From positions 13,224,001 to 13,288,000 of the forward strand of contig NC_068913.1 in assembly GCF_023091745.1 (NCBI RefSeq): 64,000 nucleotides of DNA. Reading direction: 5' to 3'. The DNA is from Budorcas taxicolor (lineage: Eukaryota; Chordata; Mammalia; Artiodactyla; Bovidae). The notes under the pieces were generated by a model. It saw only the letters and a list, made by a program, of their open reading frames with translations, searched no databases and was not told the DNA's origin. The position numbers were made by a program, and so were the translations under genes. The stretch's first letter is position 1, and each line of letters starts with the position of its first letter. This document shows, piece after piece, positions 44,664 through 55,880 of the stretch.

Positions 44664-46430
44664 TGGCAACCGTGAAACAATTATTCCATTATGTTCTACT
44701 CTGAGCAGACCTGGAATATTCTGCTCTTCCAGAGAAGCAGGATGTGGGAAATGTGTGTGGGAGTTGGAAGGAAATCCACAGACATGAATAAATGCTGAGG
44801 ACATTAAGTCTGTATGGATTATTTCCACATGAAAATCCCAAGGTTTATAGAAACGGAATTGAACGCTTTTGGAGCTGTATTTTTCCATTTTCAGAAGGAA
44901 CCTCTTCTAAAATCACTTGCATTGAATCCGTGAGGAAGCATTCCTCCAGAGTCCTAGTCTGGTAGACTATCTGGGTTGCACTGAGGACCTCATTGGAGGG
45001 AGTGAATTGCCAGAGCTCTGTGCTCTGGAAGAGCTGATGGAATACATGAAGCCATTGTTCAGCATGACGTCTATCTGTAAACGGGGGTTCAGCTGTAATG
45101 AATGAATCAAGCGTGGGTTGATGATTGCTCATTGCGCTAGTACCATTCAAACGACATAACTGAGAGATGTAGTATTTGGGGTTATTCTGTGGATCCAGAG
45201 CATCCGAGAAAACACGTGAGTCATGGGAAAAAAAATGTTGGCCCAAATCTGACTTTTAATGATGTCTTTTTTTTTATGTCAATATTTTATACTGACTAGG
45301 ATTCTCTAGAAGATGGAAAAGCTTTGACTTCCTTAGTCTGGCTACACAGGGACCTTTTGGGCAAAGATATGGAATAAGTTTGAAAAGTATAAGAGAGCAA
45401 AATTTGTAATGGGAAGGTGGTCATTCCAAGAAGTGAGGTTCCTCATTTTCCTTTATTTTTAATATCTATCTTGAGAATATTTTTCCAGTTTTTATACTAT
45501 AACAAAAGAGAATGACTCCCTCCTCCAGATTATACAGCCATTTCTATGTCTTTTCTTATCATATTAAATTGCTGACAACACAATCCAACCAGCCTACCAT
45601 TTTCAGGACACTGTACTGTGTGGCTGATGTTATAACTGGAACAGTGAGAAATGTGTGCTCTAATGAAAGGCTATGCTGTGATGCAGGATATGTGGGGTAG
45701 GGGACAGAAGGCAGGAGGCGATGACCCATCTGTGGGACCCAGATAACATCCTGTGCCTTTTGAAACCTCTTTTTAGCAAAATACTTTTAATTAGCAAAAG
45801 AACTATTGTAACAGCTTTGCTTACAAAACATGTAGTCTCAGCCCTCAGATAGTGTATAGCTATGAAATCAGATGTTGATTTATTTCTCAGATGTTAGTGG
45901 AGGTCTGAGTTCATAAAGGATCTCAGCAGTGCCTTCAAGTTTGTTTGCTTCTAATCACCTTTTGCATTTTATCTTTCATCACACTTTGCAGGGGCTCTGT
46001 GATGCTCTTTTAGACCTCTTGTAGGGAGGAGTCTTACTGGAAATCTAGTTAGTATTTGTGTCCTAAAACTGCTACCTTGTATGGAATGATTCAGTATCAT
46101 TCCTCCTGAAGTATGAATGGTGTGTATCCATTGGCTTACAGCCTTTAAATGTCTGCAGTTCAAATCGTGTTAGTTATAGGCAACCTTCCTACGGTCTTGT
46201 TGCTCGTTGACTTATTATTGGGAGGGGTAACTGGACTGTGGCACTGCCATTCCACTGTTCTCCAAGACCAGTTCCGCTGGAAGATCAAGTCTCATAATCC
46301 TCTCCTGTGGCTCTCAGTTCTCACCACCCAGAGCTGTACGCTGGGTCAACAAGGGCAATCTACCAAATGACAGACGATCCTCAGGATGTGGGTATCAGCA
46401 TCAATATAAAGAATTTTTTATAGAAGCATA
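44664..46430. other. Unassigned intergenic sequence, 1.8 kb
   Basis: No gene supported. A 133-codon minus-strand frame (44845-45246) is the most open non-repeat stretch; see findings. Confidence 0.4.
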
Positions 46431-46439
46431 GAAGCAGAG

Positions 46440-46760
46440 TTTGTATTCATCAGGGTTCTCTTGATCACAATTCAAATGAACTTAAACAAAAAAATTATTA
46501 GCTCACTTAACAAAAAAGTCCAGGAATGTTGCCTTCAGGCCCAAGTGTACCCAGAGTTTCAAATCTTCTCTTTGAAGAAGAGGGGACGACAGACAGAATA
46601 GTTTGTCTTCGCCTCCATGTCATGTTTCTGTTTGTCTCTTCTTATCTCTGCATGAGAGTCTCTTTACTTTTTGTTACAGTTTCTTCCATGTGACCAGAGA
46701 AGATGGCCACTTGCAACCATAGCTTCACACCATCCTGGTTTTTGAGCCAGTAGAAAGAAA
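46440..46760. repeat. Possible ancient repeat
   Basis: 'tattcatcagggttctcttg', 'attattagctcacttaac', 'aaaagtccaggaatgttgcc' and 'catgtgaccagagaagatggcc' recall an old mammalian interspersed repeat whose name I cannot give. Confidence 0.35.
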
Positions 46761-47107
46761 GCAACATTTTTCTCTATAGGTGTATGCCAATCCCAGGCAA
46801 GACTCTCCTTGGTCCTGTTTGCAAAATAGGCTTATGTTTATCCTCAGTGTGCCCAGGGTAATGGAGTACTGGGACTGACCATTACTAAAGCATAACTGAT
46901 AACCCATCAGAAGCAGATAGAGTGCAGGAAGTATTTTCCAAGGAATCAGAGGACAGGAGGAGGTAAGTATGCTAAACGATAGGACTGATAGATGCTGTAG
47001 TTTTTTGCATGAGTTGTCTCTCATTAGAGCTCTTCTGAGACTAGCTGTCAAGGTAGCTTGCAAGCTCTCTGACAACTCTTTGACAACAATATCCTACCAT
47101 GATTGGA

Positions 47108-47738
47108 TCCGTAGAATGGTTAATTTTAAATGTCAACTTGACTGGGCCATAGGGTGCACAGATATTGGCCTAAACGTATTCACTGAATGAAAGCAGATTG
47201 CCCTCCCTAATGTCAGTGGGCCTCATCCAATCTGTTGAAGGCTGGAATAGAACAAAAAGCCGAATAAGAAAAATTTCATTCTCTCTGCTTGACTGTCTTT
47301 CAGCTGGGACATCTCCTTCAGCCTTCAGTGCTTCTGGGTCCATTGGATCTCCTAGGTCTCCAGACTGCCAACTGCAGATCTTGGGACTTCTTAGACTCCA
47401 TAATCCCATGAGCATCACCCTACCCTCTATGTATATGTGTAATGTATATATAGGCTTCCCAGCTGGCTACTAGTGGTAAAGAACCTGCCTGCCAATGCAA
47501 GAGACATAAGAGATGCAGGTTTAATCTCTGGGTCCAGAAGATCCCCTGGAGGAGGGCATGGTAACCCATTCTAGTATTCTTGCCTGGAGAATCCCATGGA
47601 CAGAAGAGCCTGAGTGAGGGGCTGCAGTCCAGACGGTCACAAAGAGTCAGACACGACTAAAACGACTTAAAGTACAATATATATATATATATATATTATT
47701 ACTTGTTTTTTGGAGATCCTCAGCTAATACAGTTAGGG
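47108..47738 (+). mobile_element. Ancient ERVL/MaLR-like LTR, interrupted by Bov-tA
   Basis: 'gttaattttaaatgtcaact', 'tgactgggccatagggtgca', 'gcagattgccctccctaatg', 'gggcctcatccaatctgttg', 'ccgactgcagatcttgggac'-like text and a final 'ttttttggagatcctcagctaatac'. A familiar mammalian LTR pattern; no coding frame. Family not fixed. Confidence 0.6.
47452..47672 (+). mobile_element. Bov-tA SINE nested in LTR
   Basis: Full-length plus-strand copy inserted in an AT-repeat-like site. TA-rich DNA flanks both sides (tgtatatata left, an (AT)10 tract at 47677-47696 right). Confidence 0.9.
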
Positions 47739-47744
47739 ATATGT

Positions 47745-49012
47745 GTGCGGCAAGGGGGAGAAGGTATATCTGGACTACAAAATCAAGTTTTATGTGTTAT
47801 GGTTTAGCTTCAATTTGGGGGGACATTTTTTTCTCATCTTCAGATTCCAGAAGATAAACTGTAGTCTTTTGTAGGGTGACTTTTAAAAATTAAGTGAGAG
47901 ATTTTTATTTTGTATTTGTGCTTCCAAAAGCAATTTTAGATATTATCACCAGCAAAACAAGAATAAACTCTACCGAATAGCATGAAATGTTAAAAATTTT
48001 TCATATTTCCTACATGATGTGATCCAATTAAAATTCACATTGCTTTTCCTACAAACTTAAGAAAAACCACAGAGGACAAATCCAATGCATTAATATTCCA
48101 TGAATACAGGGGATAGGTAAGTCTAACAATTTCCTTTCAACTATGCGCTAGGATTAGAATAATATCATGTAGAGAAGACAGTTCTGATTTAAACTTACAA
48201 CCCATGAAAATGATTAAATTGTAAACTTGGCAAATACATTTTCCAATTTCTAAAAGATGGTTAAAAATGAATTCAGAAGGGCATCAGTGGAAAAATAGAG
48301 GAAACACTCTTACTTTGTGACCAAACAGGAAATAAATGACGCTTCTAAATGGTGCAGCGCCACATTGCCAACCCCTCTTCCATGACTCTTATTAACAGGC
48401 CCTCCTGAATGTGTCTGTATAAAGTTTCTCATAAGTTTGATCTGAGGATCAGATTTGGTATCACTTGTATAATTACGTGGGAACAGGTGGAGTTGACTGA
48501 TTTGATTTTTCCACATGGGCTGACTTGTTTGTTTTTTTGTTTGTTTCGGTTCTCCCTAAAGAGAAAAGAAAAATAAAACATACTTTTTGGAACTGTGGTT
48601 ACAAAGTTAACCATATACCAGAAAATAGCGTGTTAGATTTCCTGTTGTACTTTTTAGAACATAGATGTACAATTTACTATTTAAGATGCTTAGTTCTTCG
48701 GGTTAATTGCAGTTTATATCCATGTACATGGTATTGTGGTTCTAGTTAACTGACAGAGTACTAGGCAGAATAGTTCTTATACTAATTTCAGGCATCAGCC
48801 AAAATTGAAGAGAAAAACTGGCAAACCTTGAACTTCCTGAGTGATTATGGAAATGGTCTCTGAGAAATAAATCTCAGATCAAGTGATTAAGCCAATCCAA
48901 TCCATAAATTGGGGGATTAGCTAAATAATTCAAGCTGGTTTGCCTTTAATTATATAAATGGAATTTAGGGGCTGATTTTCTCAAATCAGAGTTTCACTCT
49001 AATCTTATTATT
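47745..49012. other. Unassigned AT-rich intergenic sequence
   Basis: No gene or repeat recognised. Confidence 0.45.
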
Positions 49013-49295
49013 TTTCAATTTTTATTTTTGGTTGCACTAAGTCTTCATGGCTGCACACGGGCTCTCTAGTTGCGGTGAGCAGGGACTCCTCTCTAGGTGC
49101 AGTGTGCTGGCTTTTCACTGGGGTGGCTCCTCTTGTTGCTGAGCATGGGCTTCAGGTGCACAGGCTTCAGCAGTTGCGGCACTCCAGCTTAGCTGCCCCC
49201 ATGGCATGTGGGATCTTCCCGGACTAGGGATTGAACCTGTGTCCCCTGCTTTGACAGGGGGATCCTTAACCACTGAATGAGCAGGGATATCCTGC
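49013..49295 (-). mobile_element. CHR-type SINE, minus strand, full length
   Basis: 'tttatttttggttgcactaa', 'ctctctagttgcggtgagca', 'gggatcttcccggactaggg', 'gatccttaaccactgaatga'. Minus orientation. Confidence 0.9.
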
Positions 49296-50384
49296 ACTCA
49301 AATCATTACTGCCTGAAGTCATCCAGTTGAATTCGCTTCCCCTTGTTCTATATAGACCCGACAGAAGTGGGACTCTGGAGGGCACCTATTTTCATTCAGT
49401 GTTTCAGATCCCATAACAATGGTTTTATCAGTGAAACAAGATGAAAGAAAAACATTTTATAAATGCAAGCCAGTCCCCTGGACTGCTCAGTTGACTGAAT
49501 CTGATGTATTGAAAAAGGCCCTCCCCTTTTCCCTGTGGGGAAAATAATGGAGATGATAAAAAGGGAAGGGGATATAAAAAGGGAAAGTTCCTGAGGTACC
49601 ATCTGGGATGGAAGCTTCCCTGACTGAAGGATCTTGTGAATAGAAAAGTGGGTGTGGCGTTCCATGGCCAAGACCCACATGCACAGCCACACGCATAAAC
49701 CATAGCTGGTCTTCTTTCAGGTGATGGAGGTTTTGAGCAAATTGTGTGAACTCAATTAGGCCAGGAACTCTAGACTTTTGAAACTATAGTCCACCCCTCT
49801 TCCCACTCTCAGCCCTCACCAGATTTCATGTAAAGCAAAGAATAAATGATATCATTGGATCAACAGGATAGAATCAGCTTTTTTAAATATATGTATAAGA
49901 GAATCAACTTTTGGTTTTGGTTTTTTGGAGCATCAATTTTATAAGAACTTCAAGAGAACAGTTAAGTAAGTAAATAATATACAATATAATGTGTTGCGTG
50001 AATTTTTAAAGTTAAACCTGAGTTGGGCAAATACAGTTTCTGTCTGGAGGTATATCATTTCCGGCAAATCTCCATACCCTCTGAGGTGCACGTGAACTCT
50101 CTGGCCATAAGGAATGTGTTGATGGATAAATTGAGAAGCACTGGAATAAACCAAAGGATCCCTCTAGTATATGCTTTTGTCTCTAAATCTCATAGAAGAG
50201 TAGTATATTCTACATTTCACAGAGCCCTGGAAACTATACTTCCATACTCTAAAAAAGAGTCCAGATCATGCCTTATCTATCTGGCTAATTTCAGGTGCTC
50301 CTGTTAAAGTTCTGTCACGTCTATTCTAAGATATGAGAAAATCTAAATAACTTTGAACAACTTGACACTATTCTTCAGTAGTTT
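49296..50384. other. Unassigned intergenic sequence
   Basis: No gene. Three overlapping minus-strand frames of 69-98 codons at 49396-49703 look fortuitous. Confidence 0.4.
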
Positions 50385-50760
50385 TGTTTTAAAATAATTT
50401 CAGATTTACCTAGAGTTGCAAAAATAGAACAGTTCCCATATACTCTTGGAGAAGGAGAGGGCAAACCACTCCAGTAGCCTTGTTTGGAGAATCCCATGGA
50501 CAGAGGATCCTGGTGGGCTGCAGTCTATGGGGTCGCAAAGAGTCAGGCATGACTAAGCGACTAACACATATTCTCTATCATCTAGTTTCCCCTAATGCCA
50601 ACATTTTACATAATCATGGTACATTTATCAAAACTAAGAAATTAACATTGGTGCAATACTATTAAACTACTGACTTCATTCAGATTTCCCTAGTTATTTC
50701 ACTAATAACTTTTTTCTATTCCGGGATCCACTTGCATTTAGGGGCTATGAATTTTTGCTT
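50385..50760 (+). mobile_element. Old L1-type 3' sequence, interrupted by Bov-tA
   Basis: 'aataatttcagatttaccta', 'agagttgcaaaaatagaaca', then after a SINE 'cccctaatgccaacatttta', 'catggtacatttatcaaaac', 'taagaaattaacattggtgc'. This recalls old mammalian L1 3' sequence. Confidence 0.65.
50445..50569 (+). mobile_element. Bov-A part of a Bov-tA SINE, nested
   Basis: 5'-truncated copy from 'ggagaaggagagggcaaacc' to 'aagcgactaacaca'. Imperfect flanking duplication (catatactct / catattctct). Confidence 0.85.
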
Positions 50761-51584
50761 TTCCCTCTTTGTCTTTAAATAACACAGCATTACTATTAAA
50801 AGCTTTGATCTTTCACACTTATCAAAAGCTATTAATATCTTCCTATCATTTAAAAAAAGTAGTATTAAATTCTTGTACTAGGCTGAACTGTTTGAAATCA
50901 ATAAGAAATTGATCATGAAAAATTTTAAACTTGCCTCTCTCAGGAAGAGTGGTTAAAAAACAAACTGCAGCCTTTTCAAAACAGCACAAAATCTCTTTAC
51001 ATCTAGAAAAATCCTTTTCACCTAAGAAATGATTTTCTGATCAGTTCAATTTGATTTCCTACAGAAAAGTTCTGAATTTTTCAACCCACAGCTCAAACTA
51101 GCCCTTATGAAACAAATAGACTTTGAGGTGCTTGGAGACAAGGACCTGTTCCTAGCCATTTCTGTATCCATAACATTGCCTTAAATGTTATAAATATTTG
51201 TTGAAGTAATGAATACGTGCAATTTCCTAGGATATTCAGGCTGGAGAGAATTTGAAAACCTGACACTGTCAGGTTAATTAGACTCCAGAGCCTTCATCTC
51301 TGACTGCCTTTGGGATGTTGTGGTGTAGATAGTGTCAAAGAGGTTTATAGGTGATACTATATAGACAGCTTCATGGAAATGTCATGAACCCTTGTAGAAT
51401 ACTTACTGCCAGAAACATGCCAAGTTTTAAACATGTTTCTTTTTTTCTGAACGAACAAGAGCCCTTATCTTCTTATGAATGTGCAATCAGAATATTATAG
51501 AGAAGTCAAAATATTGTGTGAAGCATTCATTGGTCATATCCTGCTTAGTTGTAAGCAGTTTCCTAGTAATGCAGGTATCATTCA
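50761..51584. other. Unassigned intergenic sequence
   Basis: Nothing recognised. Confidence 0.45.
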
Positions 51585-52275
51585 AAACACAATCATTCCA
51601 GACATAATGCCATTTACAAACGGCAACAAGGATGGACCTAGAGATTGTGACAACTGAGTGAAGTAGGTCAGACAGAGAAATATTGTATGACATCCTTTAT
51701 ACATAGAATCTAAGAAGAAATGAGAAAAATGAATTTACAAAGCAGAAAGAAACTCAGAGACGTAGAGAACGGACTTATGGTTGCTGAGGGGTGGGGAGTA
51801 AGGATTGAGGGGAAGGGATAGCTTGAGAGTTTGAAATGGACATGTACACACTGCTGTATTTAAAATAGATAACCAACAAGGACCTACTAGATGGCACATG
51901 GAACTCTGATCATTGCTATGACAGCCTGAATAGACGGGAGTTGGGGGTAGAATGGCCACATGTATATGTATGGCTGAGGCCCCATTGCTCTTCACCTAAC
52001 ACTGTCACAGCATTGTTAATCAGTTCTGCACGGGTACTTAGTCGCTAAGTCATGTTTGATGCTTTGTGACCCTGTGGATTGTAGCTCTCCAGGCTCCTCT
52101 GTCCATAAGATTTCCAGGCAACAATACTGGAGTGGGTTGCCATTTCCTTCTCCAGGGGATCTTCCCAACCCTGGGATCGAACACACATCTCCTGCATTGC
52201 AGGTGGAATTTTTACCCCTGAGCCACCAGGGAAGCCCTAATCAGCTATACCCTAATACTAAATAATTTTTTTGCT
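51585..52275 (+). mobile_element. Ruminant L1 3' end, plus strand, split by Bov-tA
   Basis: 'ggcaacaaggatggacctag', 'gtaggtcagacagagaaata', 'gaacggacttatggttgctg', 'accaacaaggacctactaga', 'actgtcacagcattgttaatcag', then after the SINE 'ctataccctaatactaaata'. One L1 tail interrupted by a minus-strand SINE. Confidence 0.92.
52024..52237 (-). mobile_element. Bov-tA SINE nested in L1, with TSD
   Basis: Full-length minus-strand copy flanked by the 7-bp duplication TAATCAG (52017-52023 and 52238-52244). Removing it restores a continuous L1 3' end. Confidence 0.95.
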
Positions 52276-52936
52276 AAAAAGCAAATATTCTGGGGCTCTA
52301 AATTCTGACATGTACAGTGCATTAGAACAGAGTATGCCCAGCGGTCACTCTGGGATCTCAAAGTACCTGTTTTCTTTTTGTTTGTTTGTCATCTTTTCCG
52401 CTCAACTCTGGAAAATTTATAGATAGACTAAACATGTTTGAATATTCTCTTGATGTTACATACAAATAATTGTTTATATGTTTTATATATTAATAACCTG
52501 CTGTATGAAAAGCATTTAAGTAGGAATGTCTTCATGTAACTGTAAGCAAAGAATGCCTGCCAAGTCAAAATAATAGTTATATTTTTTAAGCCTGAGACAC
52601 TTGTAAGTCTGAATAGGTTGTTGGCACGGCTAATCCCAAAATTTAAATCTTGTAGGCACTAGTCTCTTATGAGTCTGTCTTGTCCAGGCAGAATGTCAGC
52701 CGTGTCATAATGTGAACTGGGCCTCGTGTGTCATATATCGCCCAAAACACTGAGAAGACAACCATAGGAGAGGGGCTGTCCATATTTGCTGCATGAAAGA
52801 TTATGGTGTTGGCCATGACCCTGGAACAGCTATGCAAGCAACCAGCCTCGTAATTTCTACTTGGTTAGATGTTACCAGGGAAGATTCTACCTAAAATGTG
52901 AACATATCAGTTTGCCCATAAGAGGATCATATAATC
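52276..52936. other. Unassigned intergenic sequence
   Basis: Nothing recognised. Confidence 0.45.
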
Positions 52937-53381
52937 AGAACTGTGGTTTTCCCAGTGGTCATGTACGGATGTGAGAGTTGGACCATGAAGAAGGCTGAGC
53001 ACCAGAGAATTGATACTTTTGAACTGTGGTGTTGGAGAAGACTCTCGAGAGTCCCTTGGACTGCAAGGAGATCCAACCAGTCCATCCTAAAGGAAATCAA
53101 CCCTGAATATTCATTGGAAGGACTGATGCTGAAGCTGAAGCTCCAGTACTTTGGCCACCTGATGGGAAGAACTGACTCATTAGGAAAGACCCTGATGCTG
53201 GGAAAGATTGAAGGCGGGAGGAGAAGAGGACCACAGAGGATGAGATGGCTGGATGGCATCACCAACTCAATGGACATGAGTTTGTGCAAGCTCCAGGAGA
53301 TGCTGAAGGACAGGGAAGCCTGGCGTGCTGCAGTCCATGGAGTTGCAGAGTCTGACACAACTAATTGACTGAACAACAACA
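52937..53381 (+). mobile_element. BovB LINE 3' end, AAC-tail type
   Basis: Starts 'aactgtggttttcccagtgg' and ends GAACAACAACA. It keeps a 141-codon frame (52943-53368) matching the C-terminal end of the BovB polyprotein (DTFELWCWRRLSRVPWTARR). It is the closest relative of the copy at 34411. Confidence 0.95.
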
Positions 53382-53449
53382 GTAAGCTTTGTTGATTTGT
53401 TTGGGTGTATGATGTAAAATTTGATGCAGAATTGGGCATAGTTTAGATT

Positions 53450-53690
53450 AGGAGTAGACAAACTTTTTCACGAAGCAGTAGGTAGTAAATACATTCAGCA
53501 TTGCATATCTCTCTCAATACTACTCAAGTCTGCTCTCATAGCTTGAAAGCAGACAGATAATAATATTACAAAAACAAACGAGTATCATTGTTGTCCCAAT
53601 AAAACTTTATTTATAAAAATAGGTGAGGGGGTTCTATTTGGTCCTTGGGCTATACTTTGCCATCTTGGTTTAAAATAAAAAATGCCTTGG
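53450..53690. mobile_element. hAT (MER1-type) DNA transposon fossil
   Basis: 'tagacaaactttttcacgaagcagtaggtagtaaat', 'cccaataaaactttatttataaaaataggtg', 'ggtccttgggctatactttgcc' match a common mammalian non-autonomous hAT element. It is near full length, with no transposase. Exact family not stated. Confidence 0.7.
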
Positions 53691-53826
53691 GTCTTTCCCA
53701 ATGCAAACCCACATTTGGAACAAATGGATTTAGACTCCTTAAAATAACACCTATGCTGATGATACCTTGCTGCTTTGCTCTGCAATGACGGCGGCCAGCA
53801 TCTTAATTTGCAGGTGGTCTCCCAAC

Positions 53827-54036
53827 ATATGGGCTTCCCTGGTGGTTCAGATGGTGAAGAATCTGCCTGCAATGTGGGAGTCCTGGGTTCGATCCCTGGG
53901 TGGGGAAGATACCCTCAGAAGGGAATTGCAACCCACTCCAGTATTCTTGCCTGGAGAATCCCATGGACACAGGAGCCTGGCGGGCTACAGTCCATGGGAT
54001 CCCAAAGAGTCAGACACAACTGAATGACTAACGCTT
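53827..54036 (+). mobile_element. Bov-tA SINE, plus strand
   Basis: Full-length copy close to consensus (gggcttccctggtggttcag to aatgactaacgctttt). Confidence 0.94.
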
Positions 54037-54276
54037 TTGCTAACATACAACTAGCATATGGAATATGAAGAAAAAGTCTATTTTGACTCTGTAGCAATTA
54101 TTTGGTTATAAACAGATGACCGATGGTAGTGGCCTACTCAAAAATGTTTATTTCATTTATGCAGAAGCAATGCAAAAGCTGAACCTCAATTTAGCAAGAA
54201 ATATTTGAGGAATGGGTTTATACCTTACCATATTTTTGGTGAACATTGGGTTAATCAGGCTCCCATTTATGCCTTG

Positions 54277-54478
54277 TTTTCTCGTGGCTCAAATGGTAAA
54301 GAGTCTGCCTGCAATGCAGGAGACTCAGTTTCATCCCTGGGTATGGAAGATCCCCTGGAGAAGGGAATGGCTACTCATTCCAGTGTTCTTGCCTGGAGAA
54401 TTCCATGGACAGAGGAGCCTGGTGATCTAAAGTCCACGGGGTAGCCAAGAGTCAGACATAACTGTGCAACTAACACGC
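54277..54478 (+). mobile_element. Bov-tA SINE, plus strand
   Basis: Second full-length copy only 240 bp from the previous one, slightly diverged at its 5' end (gttttctcgtggctcaaatgg). Confidence 0.92.
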
Positions 54479-55075
54479 TTACACCTTACTGGTAAAAATG
54501 TTTCTTTCCTATCTTAGTGAAATGGGTTCAGGTGGCCTTAGGAAGCGGGACACCATGACACTGTCATACAATCTTTGGTTGTTTGCATTTCACCCTTGCC
54601 TTGCTTCAACATGTATTACATACCTTAGTGGGAGGAAGAGGAGGAGGAAAAGACCAAGAAGCACATGTAAATCAACCACCCTTGTGTGCCGTAATTAAAA
54701 ATAGGAATTACATGGATTTAGCATAGTCACAAAATCTGATCTTTCCTTTCTGGTGTTGGAAAGTGCTCGGGCTGGATGCAACTGAGACTTCTTTACAAGC
54801 ATTCCACTGCCTTTCAGGTGGCTGCTATTAGTAGACAATTACTTGATGGTTTCTATGAATCAGTCTGATCAGGTTTAACCGGAAGTCACTTGCTCTTGTG
54901 CTCTGTCTCATAATAGTTGGCATTTGATATCAATTGCTGAGATGTCTCCACCCGCTCCCACCCCTGCCCCTGCCCCGCACACCCCTGGCAACAGTTGAAA
55001 TTAATTTGGCTTTCTTCCTACTATGCTTATTCTTGTAGAACATTATATCTTCTTAGTTCTTGACATATTGGTTAC
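54479..55075. other. Unassigned intergenic sequence
   Basis: Contains a purine-rich run at 54630-54660 and a C-rich run at 54950-54990. No gene. Confidence 0.45.
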
Positions 55076-55080
55076 TTGAT

Positions 55081-55095
55081 GCGTGCGTGTGTGCG

Positions 55096-55136
<41 letters not shown>
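55081..55136. repeat. (GT)n microsatellite at a SINE 3' end
   Basis: GT/GC-interrupted tract directly abutting the 3' end of the minus-strand Bov-tA and lying inside its target-site duplication. Confidence 0.96.
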
Positions 55137-55137
<1 letters not shown>

Positions 55138-55305
55138 TCACTCAGTCATATCTGACCAGGCTTCTCTGTCTGTGGACTTCTCCAGGCAAGGATACTGCAG
55201 TGGGTTGCCATTTTCTTCTCCAGGGATTCTTCCAGGCCCTGGAAGAGAACCCAGGTCTCCTGCACTGCAGGCAGATCCTTTACCATCTGAACCCCCGGGA
55301 AGCCC
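55137..55305 (-). mobile_element. Bov-tA SINE, minus strand, internally deleted
   Basis: Reverse copy ending ggaagccc. A short internal deletion removes the 'gactctttgtgaccccatgg' part. TTGATGCGTG (55076-55085) and TTGATGCATG (55308-55317) form a 10-bp duplication with one mismatch enclosing SINE and microsatellite. Confidence 0.9.
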
Positions 55306-55317
55306 AGTTGATGCATG

Positions 55318-55660
55318 ACTTGCGCTGAAAGTCTTCCTTCAGCAGGACAGCCAACCTGATCCCAATGAAGAAGCAGCCCAGCAAGGTGGTCCGGCAGGTG
55401 ATCCGGCAGATCGTGACCCAAATCTCTGGTCTGCAGGCCGCTTGGTCTCCTTGTACTACTTGACCCTAGTTTGGGATGAGACCCTCAAAGGGGCTGTTGT
55501 GCAAGTAGTGATTTATATATAAGAGGCTATACATTCTGGAAGGAGGAAGAGAGACTCCATGATTTAATAGATCTGGTTTTGCATAATTTTTAATGTTGGC
55601 TCCTTTTATTTGTAGGACCTGGAACAAGTCATTCATCCTTTTGTACGTTAATGACTTTGT
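55318..55660. other. Unassigned sequence, GC-richer at its left
   Basis: 55330-55500 is GC-richer and open in two frames (for example a stretch reading QQDSQPDPNEEAAQQGGPAG), but I recognise no parent gene and no poly(A) tail. Confidence 0.35.
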
Positions 55661-55868
55661 AAGGGCTTCCTAGGTGGCTCAGCGGTAAAGACTCCACCTG
55701 CCAATTCAGGAGATGCGGGTTTGATCCCTAGGTTGGAAAGATCCCCTGGAGAAGGAAATGGCAACCCACTCCAGTATTGCTGCCTGGAAATCCCATGGAC
55801 CTGTAGCCTGGTGGGCTACAGTCCATGGGGTTGCAAAGAATCAGACTCAACTGAGTGACTGAGCGTGA
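55661..55868 (+). mobile_element. Bov-tA SINE with TSD
   Basis: Full-length plus copy. Flanking duplication ATGACTTTGT (55651-55660) / ATGACTTAGT (55871-55880), one mismatch. Confidence 0.93.
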
Positions 55869-55880
55869 GCATGACTTAGT

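Noticed and set aside
54205..54444. 79- and 72-codon plus-strand frames
   Set aside because: Both read through a Bov-tA; recurrent SINE-derived peptides such as HSSVLAWRIPWTEEPG appear at many copies.
55318..55500. Possible processed pseudogene
   Set aside because: Two frames look somewhat codon-like, but no parent gene, poly(A) tail or target duplication was recognised.
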